The position numbers were made by a program, and so were the translations under genes. The notes below the pieces were generated by a model, which worked only from the letters and a program-made list of their open reading frames with translations, did no database searches and was not told the DNA's origin. Positions 11,049-23,072 of a stretch of 64,000 bases of DNA are shown piece by piece (the stretch's first letter is position 1; every line of letters begins with the position of its first letter). Source of the DNA: Circinella umbellata (Eukaryota; Mucoromycota; Mucoromycetes; Mucorales; Lichtheimiaceae); the NCBI GenBank assembly GCA_025093555.1, contig JAIWNF010000075.1, forward strand, positions 1 through 64,000, read 5' to 3'.

Positions 11049-14000
11049 TTAAGATAAATCAAATGATTGACGATGAATAATATTTGTAATTTCTCTACGA
11101 CCTTTAAGCCATTCTTTAAATGTAGTAATTTTACGTGCTTCATCATCTACAATCGTATCTTCTTCTTCTTCCATATGCTTGGTGACAGTAGAACAAGAAG
11201 ATAAGGTGGTTAAATGACCCATTTCTTCTAATAAATAATTAGCAAATACAATCAAATAGAAATAACGAACAAGATAATTGTGGGCTACTTGACGTGTTTC
11301 TTTGTATTTTTTAGATGTTCTATCTTCAATCGCTTCCAAACGTAATTTAAAATCATAAACTGCTGTACGTAAATTTTGCATATGATCACACATATTAATC
11401 GCTCGATCTGTTAACTTTTTAGCTCTTTTACCAAAAGTTAAAACACTGACAAGTCGTAAAATTATTTTGTATTCTCCATTTTGATAACGTTGTTGTTCTT
11501 CATAAGCTTCATCATTATATTGTACAGCACCTTCTTCTTCTTCGTCTTCTTCTATCTTGGTATCATCCTCCATAATAAGAGATGATTGGGTTATATCCTT
11601 TGGATCAAGCAAATCGGAAATCGGTCCATTTTTTAATACCATCGACATCAAACTAGCTGTTACCATGCCTGTTGTTGTACGACCTCGTCTAATATAATTA
11701 TTCACACGGGCGGTTAATAAGTTCTTCTTCTCTCTCTCTCAACATAAATCATTTTCTAACTTTACCCCATCTGGCAATTAAATAAAACATCAACCCCCGC
11801 ATTTGCATCTTGTACTCTTCGAATCAATTGATCAAAAACATCTGGAATAGGTGCTTGTTCATCCGTACTAGAAAAAAAAAGAGTATTTATTAGACATCTA
11901 ACCTCCCCATCCTTCTTTTCAAAATTATATCCAAAAAAGAAAATAACTTTACATTGGAATTCTTAAATAATCTACTTGATAACCTTGATCAATAATGGAT
12001 TGAAATACTTCACTCGGGGTTTCAATTTCTTCCTCAGTAACACTGTAAAATTTGGCCTAATAAGGATAAAAAGAAAAAAAAAATAAGAATATAAAAAATA
12101 TAGACCCTGTTTTTATATATATGAATATATCTGTCTTTCGTACCACAAGATCAATGCCACCTCTTTCATCTGTTTCGTCGTGTAACAATAATCTACCATT
12201 TTTTTCAATCAATTCTTTTCTTGCATCGGATTGCATTCGTTCTTCCATATATTCTACACGTTCTCTTGCAATACCCGTGGTTTCCAAATTCTTAATAGGT
12301 TCATTATATAATCTTAAAACATAAGGTTTATTCTTCACATAAAGAACAGGTTCTTCTCGAAGACAGGTCCATAAAATACGTCGATGACCTCCTGGACCCG
12401 CATTTAAATGTTCTAAAACAGATTTGATGGCCGTTTTACTTGGCATAGCACATCCGCAAATAAAAGGAGCCGAGGGTTTATTTTCTTCTGAACGTTGTTT
12501 ATCTGCATTTAATCCACTTTGAATAGCCACAGAAAGGAAGGATCCATCCATCACAGGTTCTTTGACAGCATGTTTCATCATTTTCACTTCCACTCTTCTA
12601 AAATTATAAGCATCACCCACTTTTTCCTTGAGACTAGCTTTTTGACATCCAGGGAAGGCATCGTGTTTTAAAATAGTATGTTTGGCTAATATTTGACCAT
12701 GCCGTTGGTTGACTGTATCCACAATTTCACTGGTTAATGCAACACCATCTCCTAAGGTTAATTCACCTACAGGTGTAATTAATGATTTATCTTCGGTCCG
12801 TCGTAATTCTTGATGAATTGTTTTAATTTCTGGATGTCGTTTCATCCATGTTTCAAAGGATTCTGTTTCAGCCATAATCGAAGGACGTGTGTCATCCAAA
12901 TAAGCTTGAAAACAAATCAAGAAAAAGTAACGTTCTAACCAAACAATCCCCCGTTTCAAAATTTTACGTCGTTCCGATTCATTTTCAGTTGTATCCATTT
13001 GAATATGGGTTTGTTCAATGACGGCACGTAAATTGGTAGGTTCTCCACATAAATCAATGGCATCATCCACAATGTTTTTATTATCTAATCCATTCTTGAT
13101 CACACGTAAAAGACTATTGATAATTTGATAATTGAGTCTTTCTTCACCTGTTTTGTGGGTATGTTTTCCAAGAGACGCTATCGAAGAAAATTTATTTTCT
13201 TTGTCTTTGTTGGAAACACCTAACCATCGTGTCAATAATGTTGCTATGACAGTACCTAATGCAGATCGACCTGAACCCACTTGACAATTCCTAAAAAGTT
13301 GTATTTCATTCCGCCCAGTTAATTTGTTTGTTTCATAGCGCTATATAGAAGGAAAAAAAAAGAAAGACTTACATAATGATAGCTGTATTGGAAAGATCAA
13401 TGCCTTCCCCGGTAATATATTTTCTTAAATCATCAAAATCATTACATTCAGGAGGTCTTTCTGCAGTAATAGGTACACGTTGATAATTCAAAAATTTATT
13501 GATATCGCCTTCTTGTTTTATTGGCATATCAGCATCCATTAACTTTTGATATACTTTTTCTTCTTCATCTCGCATGACTTCTTGTACTGTCAACACATCA
13601 GATGGATAGACTTCAATCCAACGACTTTCAATCGATCCTTTTGAATTTTCACCATGTAATAAAATTCGACCTTCATTCATTTGAATTTCACGAATAATAT
13701 CTTCTTGAAGTCTCTTTTCCAATTGTTCCAAACGCTCACTGGTAATTCCTTTATAAGTACGTAAATTACGAAGCGAGAAATGAAGATCACGTAAAACATA
13801 AGGTATGCCATCAATATAAATAATAGGTTCTTCACGTAAATTGATCCATAGAATTTTTTTGTTCTTTTTCAACAGTAAATTACGAAACACTTCATGAATA
13901 CCCACAGCTGTGGGTTGAGCGACACCATAAATATCTGTTTCACCCACACGTCTAAATTCACTGGCACCATCAATGACAAAAGTGCCATGATTGGATTGTT

Positions 14001-17000
14001 GACGATCATTGATATTAAATGGACGGGTCATGAGTGTTGAACAACCAGGTGTGCGTGGTGCCTGTTCTTCATTTTCATCCATATTTAAATGACCTTTGGG
14101 CCAAAAATCGACTTTGAGGATCGTTTGGGAAGTAAGTACTGCACCTGTTCTTGCCTATAATAAAAGAACATAGCTTTTTTTTTTAAGAAAAACCCTGATC
14201 TCTTTCTGCCCACTTCTCCCTTTATTTTTAATACTACGTTACCTGTAAAATAAACTCTTCTACTTCTCCAGCAACAATACCTGATTGTGCACCTGCACCA
14301 ATCATTTCAAACATACTTTGAGCTGTTCCTGACCAACCACGACGTAACTTGGGATGTACTGTCATCACAGAACCTCCTTTTTCAGAACCCATGTTATTAT
14401 TATTATTATTATTACCAAAAGATAATTCACGTAAATCATCCACTGGACGAAATTGATATAATTGAGGCCCTTTCCTTCTCATATGTTCCAACATTTGCCA
14501 AATCTCACTTCTTTCTTTGACCCAAGAAGAAAACCTTTTTTCAAAATTTTCTTCTCTTGGTGTCTCACTTATATAAGCAGTAAAGCACAATAAGAAGAAA
14601 TAACGTTGTAATCCAGAAAGTGCTTTGGATAAATATGTATTTTCTGAACTACTTTGACTTGTTGAATGAAGAATTCGATTTAATAATATATCATCACGTA
14701 AATTGATAATGGCATCAGCTAGAATAGTAAAGAGAAAAAAAAAAGTATTTGAGTTTATGATTGATTGATTGTTTTTTTTTGGGGGGGAGGGATGGAGGGA
14801 GGAGGAGGTATTAACTTACATCCATCAATGACTTGATCTAATAATTTTTTACAATAAATTCCATTATCTAATACAGATGTTAATGAAATAATACATCGAT
14901 AATTTCCCATAATAGCTTCCTTGAGATTTTCAACCAATCTTCCACGATTTAATATTAAATCAATAAATGATCCATGAGATGATTTTGTTTTTAAACCTAA
15001 TAAAAAGAAAATATTTAGTTTCTCTTCACTCAAAACCCTTTCACTAAAGAAATACTAACCTTTTTCTAATAAAGAAACAACACGTAATAAAGCACGATTT
15101 TGATTTGAAATATTATTTGCTTCTTCTAAATTTCTTGCAAGATCAGGTGAAAATACTCTCGATACAACATCATCTTCTTCATTCATATCCGTATTGACTA
15201 AGATTTCATATCCAGGGATAGGAAAAGGATCGCGTTGACCTAATTTAAGTACTTGAACTCTTCGAATGATTTGAGCAATAATAATACCCACCGTAGCTAT
15301 TAATAATACAAAAAAAAAAAAACGTTAAATAAGGGTAAGCATGTTATATAGGGTGTACTTGAAAAAACTTACTTCTTACAGCTCCCATGCCACAATTAAA
15401 AATCAAAGGATCTGTTGGTTTTAATGTTTTAATAACACGAACATATTCATCAAAATAATTATCTTCAGGAGATTGATCTGGTGTAATTGGAATACGATAA
15501 TAAGTAGTTCGATATTCTTTTTTACGAAATGATTCAAATACTAAAAATATATAAGCGTGTGTGTGTGTGTGTGTGTTAATATGTATACTGCCTTATCAGT
15601 TTCATATCTTTTTATGCAAAAAATTAACTCTAAACGCCGCTTTGTCCCCCATCTATTTCTACATTAAAATCCATCCACCCCACCCCACCCCCAAAAAAAA
15701 ATTCCATAATATAGATGTTATATATTTACCTTCTTTAGGTGTTTGTATTTCATCAGCTGCAATATAACAAGGTACAATAGTACCATCCGCTGATAGAAAA
15801 ATTTTAAAGTTTTTTTTTTGCATAAGTATAAGCATAAGCATATATTTTTTTTTTGCATAAAATAATGACTTACGTAATTCTTGATGGACAAGTAAAAGTC
15901 CACCCTCATGATTAATTTCATCTACAACATCTTTTTTTAATCTTTCTTCCACGTTTTCTAATCTGGTAGAATTCATTCCTCGAAATCCAATCATGTTTTG
16001 TAAAGGATCCGTATAATCACGTAATACATAAGGAAATCCATTAATATAAACTAAAAAGAAAAATTAAAAAGTTTTAGTTTTTTTGTTTGTTTATTTGAGT
16101 ATTATTATTATTAGATATATTACCAAGGGGTTCTTCCCGAGTAGAAAACCTATAAAGTATAATTAAAAAAAAAGAGAGACAGATTAGATATATATATCAT
16201 AAAAGATAATATACTTTCAAAAAAATATATATATATAAAATATACCAGGTACAAGAGGCTTTATAAGGACTTTTTGGGTGACAATTAAGTAATGCTAATA
16301 TCGTAGATAAGCCAACAACCTAAATTAAAAATTAAAAAAAAAAACCTTAAAATACTAATATAGATAATATATATTTCTTTCCCACCTTTCACTTTGAAAC
16401 TTACCGTTGGTTGTGCAACACCATACACTCCTAATTCTGCCACTCGAAAATTAGGAGCGCCTTGAAGATGAAAATCGAGTTTGGTATTTGTACCTATTTT
16501 TTTTTTTTGATAACGATTAAAAAGGCTGGAAAAAATAAATTTGGGGGGGGGGTTGGAGTTGACTTCAAAACATTTAAGGAGGGGTTGGTTCTTTTTTTTT
16601 TTTACCACTTGGAAAATGATCCATTTTTAAAATAGTATTTCTTGATAAAACACTACCACTTCTTGTTTTTATTAATTTGGTCACTTTTTCCAAATAAGAT
16701 CTTGGATCATGAGATATATTAGAATTGGATGCTATAAGATTTTGATCTTCTTGTGCATGATTGCGTAATGGTACACGGTTGCTATTTTCTATCATTGTTG
16801 GTGTTGTTGTTATAATAGAATTATTCAATAGAGTTGATTTATTCATAAATGGTGAATTTGGTAAAGTAGGTGAACTACGAGAAGAAGATGAATTTTCATG
16901 TATCTTTGTAGAAGAAATAGATGTACGACGTGAAGATGTTTCTACTTTATCACTATAACAATGTATATCAATTATATTATATTTAATTCAATTCTCCCTC

Positions 17001-17181
17001 CCTCCCTCCTTCGCACAACGTCACTTTATTAGTTAACTTACGCTATACGTTGCGGAACAAAAGACCTTGTTTTTGGTGAAGTACTAAAAATAAATTTTCG
17101 TTCATTCATTGTTGTTGGTGATGAAGCTAATGAAGAAGAAGAAGAAGGTGAAGGGACAACCTCCTTTGGTGATATAGACAT
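11049..17181 (-). CDS. paladin-like protein with three PTP/phytase-type phosphatase repeats
   Basis: Large putative phosphatase of the paladin/PTP-like phytase family (animal PALD1 and plant/fungal homologues); the substrate, if any, is unsettled in the family. Sixteen exons join in phase to 1581 aa: 17042-17181, 16606-16952, 16405-16493, 16246-16319, 16124-16149, 15874-16050, 15730-15789, 15373-15540, 15060-15296, 14820-14996, 14243-14718, 13373-14154, 12144-13290, 11953-12056, 11766-11867 and 11049-11688. A Ser/Pro-rich N-terminus (about 140 aa) precedes three repeats. Each has an 'R-x-G-x-V/I-L-x-x-x-TILK-x-D' entry, an 'REEP-x-x-Y-x-x-x-x-PYVLR' motif and a Cx5R loop: CGMGAVR (354-360), CQVGSGR (920-926) and CQMGRGR (1366-1372). 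Repeats 1 and 2 have YGVAQPT; repeat 3 has FICGCAMPS at that place. Asn precedes each loop Cys. The start at 17181 follows from the frame of exon 1; the downstream ATG at about 17109 is possible. Confidence 0.9.
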
Positions 17182-17511
17182 TTCTTTTATATATTCTGTA
17201 TTGGTTTTTTATTGTCTGTATATATTTTTTCTTCGGTTACGTCAGAAAGGAATAAAAAAAAAGGGGGAGGAGGAGGGGGACTGTATGGTTTTTTTTTTCT
17301 ACAAAAAGAAAAAAAAAGGAAAAAGAAGCAAAAAATCTCGGAGGAAGCACCTTAAAAAACCTTCTTTTTAATGCAAAGAAATAGAAATTACGTACTATAC
17401 CTATTTTATTCAGTCACAAGAGTGGGGGTGGTTTTTTTTTATCTATAACTTTATTTTTTCTTTCTCTTTTCTTCTTCATATATTATAAATAGTACTCATG
17501 GTAATTAAAAT
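17182..17511. promoter_or_regulatory. bidirectional promoter interval between paladin-like gene and STE20 kinase gene
   Basis: Only 330 bp separates the two divergent start codons, so both core promoters and 5' UTRs must fit here. It contains A/T runs, a G-rich block near 17263-17280 and a CT-rich leader directly upstream of the kinase ATG. No individual factor site is claimed. Confidence 0.6.
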
Positions 17512-20500
17512 ATGACAACTATTTCAAAGCAACCACAGCAACAACAACAACAACCTCAAGCAACATTATTATATACTAGACTAAAACGAATTGATAAAGG
17601 TGCTTATGGTTCCGTTTATAAAGGGTAAATAATAAGTTCTTTTTTTTTTCTGCAATTGAAAACTAAAACTAAAAACTATTCTTATTTTTTTTTTCTCGGA
17701 TGGAATGGGGTGACATCTTAGAATTAATAATAAAACAAAAAAGCTTGTAGCTATTAAAGTACTTAATTTGGATACAGAAGAAGACGATGTGGATGATATT
17801 CAAAATGAAATTGCTCTTTTATCTCAACTTACCCATGCTCGCTCTCAAAATATTACTCCTTATTATGGTAGCATATTAAATGATACGAAATTATGGATTA
17901 TTATGTATTATGCTGCTGGTGGAAGTATAAGAAATGTTGTAAGTTTTATTGTAAAATGGGAGGGGGGGGGTTATTTTTTCTTCAAAAAAAAAAAAAAAGA
18001 TTAAATAATAATATATTTAATAGATGAAAGCTGGTAATATTGAAGAAAGATATATTTCTGTTATTGTTCGAGAAGTATTATTAGCTTTATCTTATTTACA
18101 TAAAAATCATATTATTCATAGAGATATCAAAGGTAAAAAAAAAATATCATTTCTAGATTATATCATTATAAATGAATCTGAAAAAAAAACTAAACTTTTT
18201 TATTATATATATGAAGCTGCAAATATTTTATTGACGGCAGAAGGAAACGTACAATTATGTGATTTTGGTGTCGCAGGACAAACAACGGTTAATTCACTTA
18301 AAAGGAATACTTTTGTTGGAACACCGTAAGTGTGTTTCTTTATTTATATATACATAGGATCACATTATTATGGGGGAAGAGAAATTAAATTAAAGTTTTA
18401 AATGGATTTTTTTTAGTTATTGGATGGCACCAGAAGTCATCCGTGAAGGTTCATCCTATGATTACAAGGTAATTACATAAATGATCATAGGGTTTTACAT
18501 ATATATAAAATAGAGTAAATTAAAAAAAAAGTGTGAGAAAAATTTAGGCAGATATATGGTCATTAGGTATTACTGTTTTTGAAATGGCAGTGGGTAATCC
18601 ACCTTTATCTAATATTGATCCAATGCGTGCAATTATCATGATTCCAAAATCAAAACCTCCTCAAATACCGGATCAATTTTCTATTTTTATTCGAGAATTT
18701 GTTGACCTTTGTTTATGTGAAGAACCTAATGAGGTAACTATTTAGAATTATGTATTAACAAATAGATATCTATCTATCTATTTATATTAATGATTTCTCT
18801 TTATATCTACTTAGCGACCTAATGCAGATGAATTGATAAAAACTAAATTTATTAAGAATTCAAGTAAAATTTCAAAAGGAATTTTAAAAGACTTAATTAT
18901 ACGTTATGAACAATGGAAACAAACGAATCAAAATAATAGAAGAAATAGTATTGCATCGGATGATTTAAGTGGAAGGTAATTTATATTATAGATATTTGAG
19001 GATCTTATTTTATCAACTAATTCTTGTTATTATTATCTAGTGATAATGAAAAAGAAAATGAAGATCTTGATATGTTTGAAACAACAACCGAAGATGATGA
19101 TTTATGGGAATTTGATGTAAGAGATATATTATTATTTATTTTAAAAAAATAGTATTGTATTGATAATATACTTCTATAATAGACTATTCGATCATCAGGA
19201 CTTTTTAAAAAACCAATAGCGGATCAATCAACAATTAAACAACCAAAACCACAAAAACCAGTATCACCCTTATTAGATGAACCATTATCATCTTCTTCAC
19301 CACCACCAGGAAGACCGTTTCACAGTCGAGAAACACATCCACTTGTTCGTCTTTTTGAAAATTCATCATCACAACAACCAGGACAATCAGGAGATTCTTC
19401 TTTATTAAATACACCAGGAGGTGTGAGTACACCCTTAGTGAATTCACCTCATATTTTACCACAACCAACACATTCCCCTGTCATGATACCTACATCATCA
19501 TCTATAACAACACCTTCTCCAATGATTGATCTTGATTCAGGTGCAATCACAATTCCTTCCTCACAACCTTTATTAAGATCGAATTCTCCATCACCTGCAA
19601 CAATGTCACCTGCGGATGCTTTTTTGATTCCTTCCATGTTATCAACTACTCACAACAAAGATAATCAAACACTTATACCATCTAAATCTGATACCCTACA
19701 TACGAATAATAATAATAATATTAATAATAACAGCAAAGAAGAATTGAATAATGGTAGAACAAGTCCATTAACCATTAAACCACGTAAAAATTCAGGACCT
19801 AGTAGTTTTGGAAATGGTCATGTAATGACAACAACACCACCCACAGACCAATTAACAAGCAGTAACCGACTTGTTCCTGGACGACAATTACTTACACCTA
19901 CTTCTACACCACCTACGAATAGTCCACTTGGACATAATTCAAAACTTTCTCCTCGAATCATGGCCTCTTCATCACCTGATACAGCTTTACTTCACAGTAG
20001 TAAACCTATGGTTCGTGCACGATCTCACTCAGATCAACAATCAGCACGTGATACCTCGTCATTATCAATGACTTCTACAACACAAGGTTTACTTAAAGTA
20101 GAATCTTCTCATCATCATCTTCAAAAGAATAATAAACATTACCATCACCGACCCGCTCCTTCTGTTCCTATTGCCCATATGAGTAATAGTAGTATAACAA
20201 CAATGAATATAGGAGAAGACAGAGGATTAAAACCCAATATGAATGGATTACCCTTAGCAAGAAGAGTTCGATCAGCTACTACATTACGACAATCAGAAGA
20301 AGATCGTGTTCCATTAAAAGCACTTGTAGCAAATAAACAACAACAACTTTATCAAGCATCAAGATATAATAATATGAATCATTCGAGTGATGGAATAGAT
20401 AATAATAATAATCAAGCAAAGACAAAAAGTAAAATAACTAAATATACAACGGATCATCGACGAAGTATAAGTGCTGACAGTACACCCAATGTAAGAATTA

Positions 20501-20896
20501 CTTATTGTCATTTTAGAAATATAAATAAATATATGTATAATTCTAATCTCATTATTCATTATTCATCATTAGAACAACGTCATTAATAATAATACTACTA
20601 CTAGTAATAATAATCCAGAAGGAAAACGAAATATTCATGTACCACCTCTTACATCTTTATCCTCGGCAAAAATTCCAGATTGGCATACTTCACGACATTC
20701 ACATACGACTCATTTATCAAATAATGAAAAAGCCACCTCATCTATAGATGATGAAGAAAATGGATATCGAATGATCGCACCCCTTCAATTAGATGGTATA
20801 AAAAGTGATCAAGGATTACAACATACATTAAATCAAGCTTTGGAAGATTTGGATTATTGGTTAGGTCAAGTAGATATAAGTTTATCTTCTTTATAA
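17512..20896 (+). CDS. STE20-family protein kinase of the Nak1/Kic1 (MOR pathway) type
   Basis: Ser/Thr kinase of the GCK-like group; fungal Nak1/Kic1 act upstream of NDR kinases in polarity and cell separation. Ten exons give 884 aa: 17512-17624, 17722-17938, 18024-18132, 18217-18325, 18417-18468, 18548-18733, 18815-18975, 19041-19116, 19183-20490 and 20573-20896. The kinase domain spans about residues 23-280: [29 protein letters not shown] (Lys50), HRDIKAANILL (Asp144), CDFGVAGQ (Asp162), FVGTPYWMAPEV and ADIWSLGIT. The '[11 protein letters not shown]' block and the 'YYGS...[11 protein letters not shown]' hinge favour Nak1/Kic1 over PAK. A linker of about 500 residues is Ser/Thr/Pro/Asn-rich with many SP/TP sites. 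The extreme C-terminus ([16 protein letters not shown]) is a short helix that could serve docking. A polyglutamine stretch follows the start Met. It shares a 330-bp divergent promoter with the paladin-like gene. Confidence 0.9.
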
Positions 20897-21147
20897 ATCC
20901 TCATGAATCGATCCCCAAAGTTCTACCTCTACAAAAAAAAATTAAAATGTTTGAATTAAAACTTTAAGAAATAAGGGCTTTATTTTATATATATACAAAA
21001 TGTTGAAATTTCTTTTTTTAAAAAATAAAGGTATTATATTAAATGATAGTTAAAATTGAAATATATATATAATAAGAATTGGGTAAGTTGTTGTGAGTGA
21101 GACGGGGAGGGAAGAATGGCATAACAAAGTAAACTTGTATCTTTGAT

Positions 21148-22378
21148 TTATTCTTCCAATTGTTTCAAACCAGAATGATGACGAAATCGTTGACCATATA
21201 TTTTCAAAATAATCAACAAACCAAAAGAAATCCAAATAAGTCCAGATAAAACGACAGTAAGATATCCAGGTCCAATAGAATCCATCCATTTTACACTGAG
21301 TAAAGATAAAAGACAAGTAATTGTTTCTCGAACAAAGACAGTTCCTGCAGCAACGGAAGCCGCATGATCCGGTATGGAATCAGTTAAATAAGTAGATACA
21401 ATGGCTAATACTTGAGTTGTACCAAAACATGAGATAAAATAACCACTCATTGGAATCCAATAGTTCAATTCATTCTTAATACTCCAACCAAATAGCAATG
21501 AACCCACTGGAATAAGTATCATACAACTTGGCCATAAATTAAAAGTAAAACGATCCTCTATCTTATGTTTTCCACCAACACGTTTGGATCGAGATTTTAA
21601 TAGTAATTTGTCTGATATGATTCCATGAAGAATGGCACTGGATATGTTACCAATACCACCACTTAAATAAGCAAGACCTATACCGTACATATTGGATATA
21701 GTGTTGTTAAATTAGATAGTATGTTCTTGCTATTTCTGATATGTTTATAAATTAAAATAAATATCGTATTATGTATGGTTTTTATCTTTTTAGTTTTACC
21801 TATTTCTAAAGCATTAAAACCATATTTTTCTTGAAATAAATTGGGTAAAATAACATCTGTGTGTTTGATAATAAAGAGTATCAATATACGTAGGACGTGT
21901 GACAATTATAATGGTTCGTTTCTTCCTTTCCCCCCTGAATTTTTTTTTTTTTTTACCTGTACTAATTTGAACTCCAAAGGCAATAGCACAAGCTAAAGAA
22001 GATAATAATACATGAGGGTAACGAAGTAAAAAGAGAGGAAGCATTGGATTAAATCTTTTTTCTGCTGTGTCTTCTTTTTGTACTTGTTGAAGATAATTAT
22101 TCTTATTTTGATCTTCATTATTATTAGTAGAGTGAATACTGTTCAATCCTTTATCATTATAACATTTTTCTACTGGGGTTGTTGGTAATATTATATCAAA
22201 TTTTGAATGTTTTCGATATGTTTCAGGAATCCATAGGATGGTTAAAATAGTAAGTAAACCACCTAATCCAGCACAAAACCAAAAGGACGCTCTCCATGAA
22301 ATATCACTCATTGCTAAAAAGCCACCAATAGTAGGTGCTTAAGATATACAAATATAAATATAAATATTTTGGGAATGG

Positions 22379-22414
<36 letters not shown>

Positions 22415-23072
22415 TTTTTTAATAATCTATAAATCATCATCCTCTTATTTTGACTTACCAATAGTAGGACCCATAATTAATCCAAAAACAAATTTTCCAT
22501 AAGCTTTTCCACGTTTTTCAATAGGATAAAGATCAGAAATGATAGCAGGACCTAAAACCATGGATGAACCTGCACCAATGGCTTGAAAACAACGAAGAAG
22601 AATAAGACCCATAATACTTTTAATAAAAGCAATACCAATAGAGGATAGAGTAAAAAGAATAATAGATGGAATAATAATATAGCGACGTGTTTCATAAAAA
22701 TCGGAAAGCGCGCCCATCAATATAGGAAAAATGCCCATAAATAATAAATAAAATACAAGTGCTAGTGTTGTTTGTATTTGTGAAGCATTCAATTCAACTT
22801 CAATTTCAGGTATACCTAGTCAAAAGGGGATGTTATTATGATAATAGAATTAGAACTGTTTAGATTGATTTATGATAAACAAAATATTATTACTTACTTG
22901 GATAATAAACATCCACTGCAAAAAGGGATAATGCTGCTGAACAAGACATGATAATCAAAATAATATTTTTTAATAGTGTACTAAATCGTATTCGTGGATC
23001 TTCCATGTTTTTTTCTTGTGAATTTATATGTAACCAATGCTTTAGTGTCGTAAATAAATCAGTCTTTGTCAT
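21148..23072 (-). CDS. major facilitator superfamily transporter, DHA1 drug:H+ antiporter type
   Basis: Twelve-TM type MFS exporter, 499 aa in five exons: 22898-23072, 22459-22815, 21957-22337, 21800-21856 (57 nt) and 21148-21677. TM1 is NIILIIMSCSAALSLFAVDVYYPSIPEI, typical of DHA1/Bcr-CflA proteins. The MFS signature follows as MGALSDFYETRRYIIIPS (motif A), then LLRCFQAIGAGSSMVLGPAIISDLYP and RGKAYGKFVFGLIMGPTIAPTIGG (motif C-like Gly/Pro pattern). A cytosolic central loop near residue 240 is charged and Asn-rich. The second half has GLAYLSGGIGNISSAILHG and a second motif-A-like basic stretch. Substrates of this group are usually drugs, polyamines or organic acids and cannot be deduced. Intron 2 carries a CA repeat. 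The ATG at 23072 directly precedes a 20-residue hydrophilic cytosolic start, as expected. Confidence 0.88.
22385..22412. repeat. (CA)n microsatellite in an intron of the MFS gene
   Basis: Fourteen perfect CA units within intron 2 of the MFS transporter gene; a plain dinucleotide repeat. Confidence 0.95.
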
